Source of the DNA: Bacillus haikouensis
Lineage (GTDB): Bacteria; Bacillota; Bacilli; Bacillales; Bacillaceae_B
Direction of reading: 5' to 3'
DNA: 46,373 nt
NCBI RefSeq assembly: GCF_013179555.1
Contig: NZ_JABMCR010000005.1
Location: forward strand, 1-46,373
Part shown: positions 16,003 through 23,621 of the stretch, piece by piece
Layout of the letters: every line of letters begins with the position of its first letter
How positions within the stretch are numbered: the first letter of the stretch is position 1
The notes under the pieces: generated by a model
What the model saw: the letters and a program-made list of their open reading frames with translations, nothing else
Told to the model about the DNA's origin: nothing
The model's database searches: none
Program-made: the position numbers and the translations under genes

Positions 16003-18267
16003 ATGTTTAGAAAAAACAACCTTCAAGAAATAATAGAGCATTTCAAAAAAGACGACCAATTCAATAAACAAATCATACATTGGCATACAATAGATGAAAA
16101 GCCTGCAAAACTTGTGGATATCCCGGAAGTGGTTGATGATCGAATAAAGAAAGCTTTGTACGGCAGAGGGATCGAAAAACTGTATACGCACCAGCACGAT
16201 GCATTTAAGCTGGCACTGAAGGGAATGAGTTTTACGGCAGTGACACCGACGGCTTCCGGAAAAACCTTGTGCTATAATCTTCCTGTTTTGCAAAAGATCA
16301 TGGAAGATCAAAATGCAAGGGCTTTATATATCTTTCCTACAAAAGCCCTTGCCCAGGATCAGAAGAGCGAACTGAATGAAATCATTTCAGAAGCGGGTGC
16401 CTCCATAAACAGCTATACATACGACGGCGACACATCGGCCAATATCAGGCAGAAGGTCAGAAAAGCGGGACATATCGTCATAACCAACCCGGATATGCTC
16501 CATTCAGCCATACTCCCTCACCACACAAAGTGGGTTTCATTATTTGAAAACCTTAAATATGTGATCATTGATGAACTTCATATTTACAGAGGTGTATTTG
16601 GTTCGCATGTAAGCAATGTGATCAGAAGATTGAAACGAATATGCCAGTTTTACGGTGCATCGCCTGTATTCATTTGTACATCGGCAACGATTGCCAATCC
16701 TAAAGAACTGGCTGAACATCTTACAGGTTCCGAAATGGAGCTTATCGACAACAACGGTGCGCCAAGTGCAAAGAAACATTTTGTTTTCTATAATCCCCCG
16801 ATCGTCAATAAACCTTTGAATATACGGAGAAGTGCAACCCTGGAAGTGAGAAGGATTGCCGGGGAGCTTCTGAAGAATAAAATACAAACGATCGTATTCG
16901 CACGCAGCCGGGTCAGGGTTGAAATCATCCTCACTTATTTACAGGAACTAGTCAAGAGTCAATTAGGTATAAAATCGATTCGTGGATATAGAGGGGGTTA
17001 CCTTCCTACTCAAAGGAGAGAAATTGAGAAAGGACTGCGTTCAGGAGAGATATATGGAGTCGTCAGCACAAATGCGCTTGAATTGGGTGTGGACATCGGG
17101 CAGCTCCAGGTATGTATCATGACCGGATACCCAGGGACCATTGCCAGTGCCTGGCAGCAGGCAGGGAGAGCGGGAAGGAGACATGGAGAATCACTTGTGA
17201 TTATGGTGGCAAGCTCCAGTCCTCTCGATCAGTTCATTATTGACCACCCTGACTACTTCTTTAAGCAAACACCGGAAACTGCAAGAATTAATCCTGATAA
17301 TTTAATTATCCTGATTGACCACCTAAAATGTGCCGCATATGAACTTCCTTTCAAAGATGGGGAACAATTCGGTTCTCATGAGGTGGATGATATTCTTGAA
17401 TTTCTGGCAGAAGAAAAGCTCCTTCATAAAAACGGAGATAAGTGGTATTGGATGAATGACGTATTTCCTGCCCACAACATAAGCCTTCGTTCAGCTTCCC
17501 AGGAAAATGTGATCATCATTGATCAGACTGATATTGCAGCTGTAAAAGTAATCGGGGAAATGGATCGATTCTCTGCGATGACACTTCTCCATGAGGAAGC
17601 CATTTATTTGCATCAGGGGATTCAATATCAAGTGGAAAAGCTGGATTGGGAAGAAAAGAAGGCCTTTGTCAGGGAGGTGGATGTCGATTACTTTACCGAT
17701 GCCAACCTGGCAGTACAGCTTCGGGTATTGGAAACGGATAAACAAAGAGATACCGGCACCTGTGAAATCGCATATGGTGATGTCACCGTACAGGCTATGG
17801 CAACGATTTTCAAAAAAATAAAGTTCGATACTCACGAAAATATAGGATCGGGACCAATCCATCTTCCGGAGGAGGAACTTCATACCAATTCAAGCTGGAT
17901 TTCTCTAAGCGACAGTTCACCTTTCACACAGGAACGTTTAGAGGAGGGTTTGATCGGGGCTGCACAAAGCTTAAAATCCATTATTCCGCTCTATGTGATG
18001 TGCGACCCGAGTGATATCTTCGTCGTTCCTCAGGTGAAAGCCGCACATAATGATAAACCGACGGTATTTATATATGACAGATATCCGGGCGGAATTGGCT
18101 TAAGTGAAAAAGTATATGAGCAAATTGAACAGATACTCTCTGAAGCAAGAAGCTTGATTGAAAGCTGTCTATGTCAATCTGGCTGTCCATCATGCATCGG
18201 TACAGAACATTCCATGAAAACGGCAAAAAATGATACGCTGAAACTGCTTGATTTATTCATTCAATAA
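16003..18267 (+). CDS. mrfA: MrfA (YprA), DEAD/DEAH-box DNA helicase of mitomycin repair
   Basis: The 754-residue superfamily 2 helicase starts at the ATG of MFRKNNLQEI behind GAGGTGAAG; an upstream in-frame ATG (15982) and the longer frame run back into a terminator. Motif I is 'TPTASGKT' (Lys87), motif II is 'IIDELHIY' (DELH), and motif VI is 'QQAGRAGRRHG'. The C-terminal DUF1998 region ends with the zinc-type cluster 'CLCQSGCPSCIG'. In B. subtilis MrfA works with MrfB in a UvrABC-independent repair route for mitomycin C adducts; this role is taken from the homologue. mrfB follows after 20 bases. Confidence 0.92.
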   Translation: MFRKNNLQEIIEHFKKDDQFNKQIIHWHTIDEKPAKLVDIPEVVDDRIKKALYGRGIEKLYTHQHDAFKLALKGMSFTAVTPTASGKTLCYNLPVLQKIMEDQNARALYIFPTKALAQDQKSELNEIISEAGASINSYTYDGDTSANIRQKVRKAGHIVITNPDMLHSAILPHHTKWVSLFENLKYVIIDELHIYRGVFGSHVSNVIRRLKRICQFYGASPVFICTSATIANPKELAEHLTGSEMELIDNNGAPSAKKHFVFYNPPIVNKPLNIRRSATLEVRRIAGELLKNKIQTIVFARSRVRVEIILTYLQELVKSQLGIKSIRGYRGGYLPTQRREIEKGLRSGEIYGVVSTNALELGVDIGQLQVCIMTGYPGTIASAWQQAGRAGRRHGESLVIMVASSSPLDQFIIDHPDYFFKQTPETARINPDNLIILIDHLKCAAYELPFKDGEQFGSHEVDDILEFLAEEKLLHKNGDKWYWMNDVFPAHNISLRSASQENVIIIDQTDIAAVKVIGEMDRFSAMTLLHEEAIYLHQGIQYQVEKLDWEEKKAFVREVDVDYFTDANLAVQLRVLETDKQRDTGTCEIAYGDVTVQAMATIFKKIKFDTHENIGSGPIHLPEEELHTNSSWISLSDSSPFTQERLEEGLIGAAQSLKSIIPLYVMCDPSDIFVVPQVKAAHNDKPTVFIYDRYPGGIGLSEKVYEQIEQILSEARSLIESCLCQSGCPSCIGTEHSMKTAKNDTLKLLDLFIQ

Positions 18268-18287
18268 AGGAAGAGAGGAGGGAGACA

Positions 18288-19556
18288 GTGTCCCTGAAAA
18301 ACAAACTGAACAGAATGAAAAAACACATTGTAAGAACTAATGAAGAGAATGAAAAGAACTCAGGGAGATCGGCTGATCTTTCGAATGCTGATCTTCCTCA
18401 TAAAGATAAATGGAAAGAACACGGGACCGTAACCTATTTTGTGGATGAAGATTATTGCCTTGTAAGGGAAAAAAGGTACCCTCTTAAGCACAGGCACGGC
18501 AAATATAGATTTGAAGATCTAGTGAAGGCAGTTGCCGCCTGGCAAAATTTTCACGGTACTCATCCTCTATCCTCCAATGGATTGGCACCTGAAGATTTGT
18601 TTTTCTTCGATACAGAAACCACAGGACTCGGAGGAGGGGTCGGCAATACGATTTTTTTACTTGGTCATGGAAAAATTGCCGGAAATGAGGTAGTTATAAC
18701 TCAGCACTTTCTTCCCCAGCCAGGCAGTGAGATCCCTCTCTATCACAGTTTCTTGAAAACTGTGGATTATAACACCCTTGTAACATATAACGGGAAAGCC
18801 TTTGATTGGCCACAGGTCAAAACAAGGCACACATTAATCAAGGAACACGTTCCGAAGCTTCCTGCATTTGGACATTTTGATTTATATCATGGATCGCGCA
18901 GGTTGTTTAAACATAAAATGGAATCGGTGAAGCTGACAAATGTAGAGAGGCTGGTTCTGGATTTTGAAAGAGTGGATGATGTGCCCGGGTATCTTGCTCC
19001 TATGATTTATTTTGATTTCATAGAGAGAAGGGATCCAGAAGGCATTTTGAAGGTGATGGAACACAACGAGTTGGATATCTTATCATTAATTACATTATAT
19101 ACACATTTAACGTTTCAGCTGCTTGACGTTTCGGACTCCTCTACAGACCAGGAAACTTTTGAGGCTGGCAGGTGGCTGGAGTATACTGGGAATGCTGAGA
19201 TGGCTAAAGACCGCTTTGTGTATATTGTAAATGAAAAAAAGCAGCATCATGAAGCAGTTCACCATCTTGCTCTGAGATGTAAGAAAGAAAAACAATTCGA
19301 CAAAGCGGCCGGACTATGGGAGGGGATCAGCAATGACTGTCCAGCCAACATTAAAGTCGCCGTCCTTGAAGAATTGGCAAAGATCTATGAACATAAAATG
19401 AAAGACTTTGAGAAGGCATTGACAAAATGCCTGGAATTGGAAGAGATTTTGAACCAAATCGATTTTAAAAATGGGAAAAAGGAAAGCCGCCTTGAGCAAC
19501 TATATACCCGTATAAATCGAGTGAGTTCGAAAATGGACAGGAAAAAATTAACTTGA
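18288..19556 (+). CDS. mrfB: MrfB (YprB), DEDDh exonuclease of mitomycin repair
   Basis: The 422-residue protein begins at GTG with GAGGAGGGAG upstream. A ribonuclease H-like 3'-5' exonuclease domain shows Asp108 and Glu110 in 'FFDTETTGLGGGVGN', Asp173 in 'YNGKAFDWP', His259 and Asp263 in 'EHNELDIL', a complete DEDDh set. The C-terminal part (about 290-400) is helical with TPR-like periodicity ('EMAKDRFVYIV', 'KAAGLWEGIS', 'KALTKCLELEEIL'). It forms a tight pair with mrfA and would degrade DNA during mitomycin-adduct repair, as described for the B. subtilis homologue. Confidence 0.9.
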   Translation: MSLKNKLNRMKKHIVRTNEENEKNSGRSADLSNADLPHKDKWKEHGTVTYFVDEDYCLVREKRYPLKHRHGKYRFEDLVKAVAAWQNFHGTHPLSSNGLAPEDLFFFDTETTGLGGGVGNTIFLLGHGKIAGNEVVITQHFLPQPGSEIPLYHSFLKTVDYNTLVTYNGKAFDWPQVKTRHTLIKEHVPKLPAFGHFDLYHGSRRLFKHKMESVKLTNVERLVLDFERVDDVPGYLAPMIYFDFIERRDPEGILKVMEHNELDILSLITLYTHLTFQLLDVSDSSTDQETFEAGRWLEYTGNAEMAKDRFVYIVNEKKQHHEAVHHLALRCKKEKQFDKAAGLWEGISNDCPANIKVAVLEELAKIYEHKMKDFEKALTKCLELEEILNQIDFKNGKKESRLEQLYTRINRVSSKMDRKKLT

Positions 19557-19622
19557 TTTGAATCTCTTTCTTGAATCTAGTAAAAAAACGTAAATTCATG
19601 GTACATTCTTCTTATTTATATA

Positions 19623-19651
19623 TTGAGAATTTTCACAAGTCGTTGTAAAAT
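19623..19651 (+). promoter_or_regulatory. Sigma-A-like promoter of the 33-residue membrane peptide
   Basis: TTGAGA (19623-19628) and TAAAAT (19646-19651) are 17 bases apart, with a start near 19658. Confidence 0.5.
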
Positions 19652-19690
19652 GAATAATTGTGTGGAAATTATTTATGTTTAGATAGGATG

Positions 19691-19792
19691 ATGAATATGA
19701 ACCGTGCGATTTTAATTTTATTCTTTGTCGTCATTGGTTTAACGGCGTTTTTCTTTTCGAATTACTCTGAAACTTTATATAGCTTCATGTAA
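19691..19792 (+). CDS. 33-residue membrane peptide
   Basis: The ORF encodes MNMNRAILILFFVVIGLTAF followed by a short polar C-terminus ending in YSFM. It would be a single transmembrane helix (about residues 5-23). ATG codons at 19691 and 19697 are both possible; a weak TAGGATGATG-type binding site precedes them. A 17-base-spaced sigma-A-like promoter lies about 40 bases upstream, which supports a real gene. It has no recognisable family. Position is between mrfB and cotD. Confidence 0.5.
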   Translation: MNMNRAILILFFVVIGLTAFFFSNYSETLYSFM

Positions 19793-19875
19793 TGTTTGAT
19801 TGATATTGACGGACATTCTGGACTAAGTTGATTCAACTACTAACGGAGTGTACAAAAATAGGTATTTTCATTAGT

Positions 19876-19903
19876 ACATGTTCTCTGCCCTTTTCATAGG
19901 CTA
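19876..19903 (+). promoter_or_regulatory. Sigma-K promoter of cotD
   Basis: AC (19876-19877) is 17 bases from CATAGGCTA (19895-19903), a perfect match to CATAnnnTA. In B. subtilis cotD is a sigma-K (and GerE) target, which fits. Confidence 0.65.
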
Positions 19904-19941
19904 TTAATGTATCAATTATATGATGAAAGGAGAACATGATA

Positions 19942-20223
19942 ATGTTTTGTAGACCAAGACCCAATAAGGTGCTTCCGGCAGTTATGCACCCTGAAAAAAA
20001 TTGCGTGAACCACACTTTCACTACCTATGAGGTACCGCATATCCATCCACAGCATACAACTACAGTCAACAATATCCAATACCAGCATAAACACTACTTC
20101 CCTCAAACTCAATCGGCAGTAGACAATGTGACAAACCAGCAATTTAACTGTGGAGGAGGCCAAGCTGGCCCAGGGGGACCCGGATTTGGTCCGCGCCCTC
20201 GACCGCCATTTGGATTATACTAA
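19942..20223 (+). CDS. cotD: Spore inner coat protein CotD
   Basis: The 93-residue protein is rich in His, Pro, Tyr and Cys. The segment 'PHIHPQHTTTVNNIQYQHKH' followed by YFPQT and 'VDNVTNQQF' matches the core of B. subtilis CotD ('VPHIHPQHTT...HYFPHT...'). The C-terminus is Gly/Pro/Arg-rich. I start at the ATG of MFCRPRPNKV, nine bases after AAAGGAG; the ATG at 19936 is too close. A perfect sigma-K -10 element upstream indicates mother-cell expression late in sporulation. Confidence 0.9.
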   Translation: MFCRPRPNKVLPAVMHPEKNCVNHTFTTYEVPHIHPQHTTTVNNIQYQHKHYFPQTQSAVDNVTNQQFNCGGGQAGPGGPGFGPRPRPPFGLY

Positions 20224-20255
20224 TTAAAATACAATAGGCTAAAAAAGAAACTTAA

Positions 20256-20315
20256 GGTGGCTTCAAAGACTATTTCTCCATAGAAGGAGGGTCTTTGAGG
20301 TCACCATCCTTATTT
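20256..20315 (+). terminator. Hairpin and putative terminator of cotD
   Basis: A 15-base stem (20256-20270 with 20291-20305, two G-U pairs) encloses a 20-base loop that can form a small CTCC/GGAG helix. The U-tract (ATCCTTATTTC) is poor, so the main function might be mRNA stability. Confidence 0.5.
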
Positions 20316-20349
20316 CAGCCACGATAAGAAGGAACACTTTCGGAAAATA

Positions 20350-20358
20350 TGATACAAT
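20350..20358 (+). promoter_or_regulatory. Extended -10 promoter of ypsA
   Basis: TGATACAAT (TGnTACAAT) lies 68 bases before the ypsA start. No convincing -35 is seen. Confidence 0.4.
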
Positions 20359-20425
20359 AGAGTGTAAACAATCGGGCAGATTTTAACGTATCCTATACAC
20401 TGCCTGCTAAAAGGAGTTTTGCTTC

Positions 20426-20983
20426 TTGAGCAAGGTTGCATGCTTAACAGGTTATAAATCTTTTGAGCTGGGAATTTTCAAGCAAGACGATAAAGCTATT
20501 CACTACATAAAACAAGCATTAAGAAAAGAATTACTTTCCTTGCTTGATGAGGGACTTGAATGGGTCACGGTCAGCGGGCAGCTTGGTGTGGAGTTATGGG
20601 GTGCTGAAGTTGTACTCGAACTGCAGGAAGAATATCCTGATTTAAAACTAGCAGTACTGACACCATTCCTGAATCAGGATGAAAACTGGAATGAAAATAA
20701 TAAGGAATACTATGAAATGATACTTGCTCAGGCTGATTTTGTAGATTCTGTATCGAAAGACCCTTATAAAAGTCCTCAGCAATTTAGAAACCGTAATCTT
20801 TTGTTCCTGCATAAAAGTCAATTCCTTGTTATTTTATTCGATGAGGAGAAAGAAGGCTCGCCAAAGTATTTTTATCAAGAAGCCATAAAGTACAAGGAGA
20901 GTAATCCTCACTTTGAAATCAGGACAATTTCATTTCATGATCTTCAGTGGGTTGTGGAAGAAGAACAATGGAAAAATGAATGA
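20426..20983 (+). CDS. ypsA: YpsA, SLOG-family protein
   Basis: The 185-residue protein starts at TTG (TTGAGCAAGGTTGC), nine bases after AAAGGAG. The N-terminal 'ACLTGYKSFELGIF' and 'WVTVSGQLGVELWGAEVVLEL' match the SLOG nucleotide-binding Rossmann-like superfamily (DprA/LOG-like), where glycines bind a nucleotide-related ligand. B. subtilis YpsA affects cell division and oxidative-stress survival; this is known of the family, not shown here. It stands directly upstream of gpsB, the usual Firmicute pair. Confidence 0.9.
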   Translation: MSKVACLTGYKSFELGIFKQDDKAIHYIKQALRKELLSLLDEGLEWVTVSGQLGVELWGAEVVLELQEEYPDLKLAVLTPFLNQDENWNENNKEYYEMILAQADFVDSVSKDPYKSPQQFRNRNLLFLHKSQFLVILFDEEKEGSPKYFYQEAIKYKESNPHFEIRTISFHDLQWVVEEEQWKNE

Positions 20984-21027
20984 ATTTAATAAGAACACAC
21001 TAGCACGAACAGGCCATTCTAAATAAT

Positions 21028-21056
21028 TTGACAAAATGAAGGTTATTTGAAAAAAT
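21028..21056 (+). promoter_or_regulatory. Possible promoter of gpsB
   Basis: A perfect TTGACA -35 (21028-21033) is 17 bases from AAAAAT, a poor -10. A start near 21063 would leave a leader of about 22 bases. Confidence 0.35.
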
Positions 21057-21084
21057 AAAAAAGATAAATACAGAGGTGAATGCG

Positions 21085-21390
21085 ATGATCTCAGATAAAG
21101 TGAAATTAACGGCAAAAGATATACTGGAAAAAGAATTTAAAAGCGGAATGAGAGGCTATAAGCCCGAAGATGTAGATAAATTCCTTGATTTGATTATTAA
21201 AGATTATGAAACCTTTCATCAGGAAATTGAAGAACTTCAACAGGAGAATATGCGTTTGAAGAAGCAGGCAGAAGGGGCAAGCAAACGTCCAGTTGCCCAG
21301 CCTCAAGCATCCGGCACAACAAACTTTGATATTCTCAAACGTTTATCAAATCTTGAAAAGCATGTGTTTGGAAATAAACTTTACGATTGA
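21085..21390 (+). CDS. gpsB: Cell division/elongation coordinator GpsB
   Basis: The 101-residue protein has the DivIVA-like N-terminal lipid/partner-binding domain: '[20 protein letters not shown]' and '[17 protein letters not shown]', followed by a coiled coil ('[17 protein letters not shown]'). A Pro/Ala/Gln linker leads to the C-terminal trimerising helix '[16 protein letters not shown]'. GpsB hexamers shuttle between sidewall and septum and bind the cytoplasmic tail of PBP1 (ponA, about 10 kb upstream). ATG at 21085 is six bases after GAGGTG; the GTG at 21076 is part of the binding site. Confidence 0.95.
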   Translation: MISDKVKLTAKDILEKEFKSGMRGYKPEDVDKFLDLIIKDYETFHQEIEELQQENMRLKKQAEGASKRPVAQPQASGTTNFDILKRLSNLEKHVFGNKLYD

Positions 21391-21419
21391 ACTTCCGTTA
21401 TATTTACAAATATTACTAG

Positions 21420-21448
21420 TTGAAATGAGTAAACCTTTACTATATAAT
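21420..21448 (+). promoter_or_regulatory. Promoter of rnpB
   Basis: TTGAAA (21420-21425) and TATAAT (21443-21448) are 17 bases apart, and the start falls near 21455, just before the RNase P RNA. Confidence 0.75.
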
Positions 21449-21462
21449 TAGTTATTGCTGAT

Positions 21463-21869
21463 CCTTAATAGCGTTTGGGTAATCGCTGCAGTATTAGCTG
21501 TAGAGGAAAGTCCATGCTCGCACGGTGCTGAGATGCCCGTAGTGTTCGTGCCTAGCCAATTCATAAGCTAGGGCAGCTCAATTGAGTTGACGGCAGGGAA
21601 AGTACCTAAGTCCTCCGGGATATGGTATGACTACCTTGAAAGTGCCACAGTGACGAAGTCCTGTTAGAAATGGCAGGAGTGGAACGAGGTAAACCCCACG
21701 AGCGAGAAACCCAAATTTGGTAGGGGAACCCTTTCGGAGGAAGCGAACGAAGGAAGGGACAAAGGTGTTTATCACCTTTGTAGATAGATGATTACCACCT
21801 GAGTACGAGATGACAAGTCGCTTGCAGTACAAAGGAACAAAACATGGCTTACAGAGCGCTATTTCAGGA
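21463..21869 (+). ncRNA. rnpB: RNase P RNA, Bacillus type (type B)
   Basis: The catalytic RNA that matures tRNA 5' ends. Conserved blocks are clear: 'GAGGAAAGTCCATGCTCGCA' near the 5' end, 'GGTGCTGAGATGCCCGTAGT', 'AGTGCCACAGTGACGAAGTC', 'GAAACCC' with 'GGTAGGGGAACC', and 'GAGTACGAGATGA' followed by 'ACAAAACATGGCTTACAG' at the 3' end. P1 is closed by AATAGCG (5') with CGCTATT (3'). The layout is that of B. subtilis rather than the ancestral type A. Exact ends are set from P1 and may be off by a few bases. It lies between gpsB and ypsC, as in B. subtilis. Confidence 0.96.
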
Positions 21870-21901
21870 GAAGACAAATTTCTTTGACTACAAACTCTAG
21901 T

Positions 21902-21957
21902 GACTGATACATTCAGGTAAAACATTACCTTTGGTATCAGTCCTTTTTATTTTTGGA
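21902..21957 (+). terminator. Terminator of rnpB
   Basis: GACTGATAC (21902-21910) pairs with GTATCAGTC (21934-21942); the interior holds a second AGGTAA/TTACCT hairpin. CTTTTTATTTTT follows. Confidence 0.88.
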
Positions 21958-22032
21958 GCTTTTCTGAAGGCCTATTTTACCTTTAAATTGACTATAATAA
22001 GACAGAGAATTGAAACGGACGAGGTGTAATGC

Positions 22033-23184
22033 ATGGGTACATATACTATAATCGCCACAGCAGCGATGGGTCTTGAAGCAATTGTGGCTAGGGAAGTGAA
22101 GGATCTGGGTTATGATTGCCAGGTGGAGAATGGGAAGGTCATCTTCAAAGGAGATGAAACCGCTATTGCGAGAGCAAATATGTGGCTTCGCACTGCTGAC
22201 AGGGTCAAGATCCTGGTAGGGGAGTTCAAAGCTTATTCCTTTGATGAGCTGTTTGAAAACACAAAAAGACTTCCTTGGGAAAACTATCTCACGGAGGATG
22301 CTGAATTCCCTGTCCAGGGGAAATCTGTTAAATCCAAACTGTACAGCGTTCCTGATTGTCAGGCAATCGTAAAGAAAGCAATAGTTGAAAGAGTCAGAAA
22401 AGCGTATAAGCGGACTTCATGGCTGGATGAAACGGGACCGCTGTATAAAATTGAAGTTGCACTTCTTAAGGATACAGCCAGTATCACGTTGGATACAAGC
22501 GGGCAGGGCCTTCATAAAAGAGGCTACAGGATCGGGCAAGGTGAGGCTCCCCTCAAAGAAACCCTGGCTGCTGCCCTTATTAAATTGACTACGTGGAATC
22601 CTGATCGGCCATTCCTCGATCCATTCTGTGGATCTGGTACGATTCCGATCGAGGCAGCTATGATCGGACAAAACATCGCCCCAGGGTTCAATCGGGAATT
22701 TTTATCAGAAAACTGGTCTTTCATTGCAGGTGACATTTGGGATAAAGTACGTATGGAGGCAGAGGACATGGCGAACTACGACCAGCCTCTGGAGATAATT
22801 GGAACAGATATCGACCACCGTATGATATCTGTTGCTAAAGAAAATTCTTTAGAGGCTGGACTTGGTGATCTAGTGAAATTTAAACAAATGCAGGTGAAGG
22901 ATTTCGTCACTGATTTGGAATACGGAGTGGTAATCGGCAATCCTCCATATGGGGAAAGGCTGGGGGAAAGGCCTGAAGTTGAAATGATGTATAAAGAGAT
23001 GGGACAGGCATTTGAAAAACTAGATACCTGGTCTGTGTATATGCTGACTTCACACGAGTATTTTGAACAGTTTTATGGTAAACCTGCTACGAAGAAACGC
23101 AAGCTTTTCAACGGGTTCATCAGGACTGATTATTACCAATATTGGGGACCTAGACCTCCGAGGAAAGATAATCAGAAATCATAA
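22033..23184 (+). CDS. ypsC: THUMP-domain class I rRNA methyltransferase (YpsC, RlmL-like)
   Basis: The 383-residue enzyme has an N-terminal ferredoxin-like/THUMP region ('IIATAAMGLEAIVAREVKDL', then 'VTLDTSG'-like 'ASITLDTSGQGLHKRGYR' before the catalytic half). The Rossmann domain carries the SAM-binding motif 'FLDPFCGSGTIPIEAA' (about 194-209) and the N6/N2-methyltransferase motif 'GNPPYGERLG' (about 300-309). The family methylates guanine N2 in 23S rRNA; exact site specificity is inferred from RlmL. GAGGTG precedes the ATG. It follows rnpB, as in B. subtilis. Confidence 0.9.
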   Translation: MGTYTIIATAAMGLEAIVAREVKDLGYDCQVENGKVIFKGDETAIARANMWLRTADRVKILVGEFKAYSFDELFENTKRLPWENYLTEDAEFPVQGKSVKSKLYSVPDCQAIVKKAIVERVRKAYKRTSWLDETGPLYKIEVALLKDTASITLDTSGQGLHKRGYRIGQGEAPLKETLAAALIKLTTWNPDRPFLDPFCGSGTIPIEAAMIGQNIAPGFNREFLSENWSFIAGDIWDKVRMEAEDMANYDQPLEIIGTDIDHRMISVAKENSLEAGLGDLVKFKQMQVKDFVTDLEYGVVIGNPPYGERLGERPEVEMMYKEMGQAFEKLDTWSVYMLTSHEYFEQFYGKPATKKRKLFNGFIRTDYYQYWGPRPPRKDNQKS

Positions 23185-23271
23185 ATGCTGTGAAATTAAC
23201 TCATTAATAGAATATCCCCTTCATTCTCTGCGTATAATAGTGCTATCATTTTTCTGGGGAGTGAAGAGGGA

Positions 23272-23451
23272 ATGGAACATTCTCTATCGGATTACCACAA
23301 GATTTATCAGGCGCTGGAAGGCTCTATGTCTTCGATTTCAATTGAGCATGAGGGGACAGAACCCATACACGAAAGCTTGATGAATGCGAAGAACAACTTA
23401 AATAAAGCATTTCAGTTTGAACTGCTGAGACAAAATAGAATATACGATTGA
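23272..23451 (+). CDS. 59-residue hypothetical protein
   Basis: A small ORF, MEHSLSDYHKIYQALEG..., ending 'KAFQFELLRQNRIYD', with a GAAGAGGG binding site immediately upstream and TATAAT at 23233-23238. The product is hydrophilic, probably helical, and lacks cysteine and membrane segments. I do not recognise the family. It fills the gap between ypsC and ypvA, is on the same strand, and its composition fits its neighbours, so I consider it likely real. Confidence 0.55.
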   Translation: MEHSLSDYHKIYQALEGSMSSISIEHEGTEPIHESLMNAKNNLNKAFQFELLRQNRIYD

Positions 23452-23621
23452 TATCAGGGACGCTCCAAACAAATGGCATTATCCCCTTTGTATAGAGTGT
23501 TTCTTTTTTTTGGAATAGGGGCTGTGTAAAAGCAAAGCCCTGCGCGGAAAAGCGGGCAGCGGTGGTTAACAGCCAACAAAACATACTAGATTATCAGTAT
23601 AAAGGGATACAGGAGGTCAGC

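Noticed and set aside
23452-23621. Possible regulatory RNA or terminator between the 59-residue ORF and ypvA
   Set aside because: Short GGGCT/AGCCC and CTGC/GCAG pairings are present, but there is no stable stem with a U-run and no recognisable riboswitch core.
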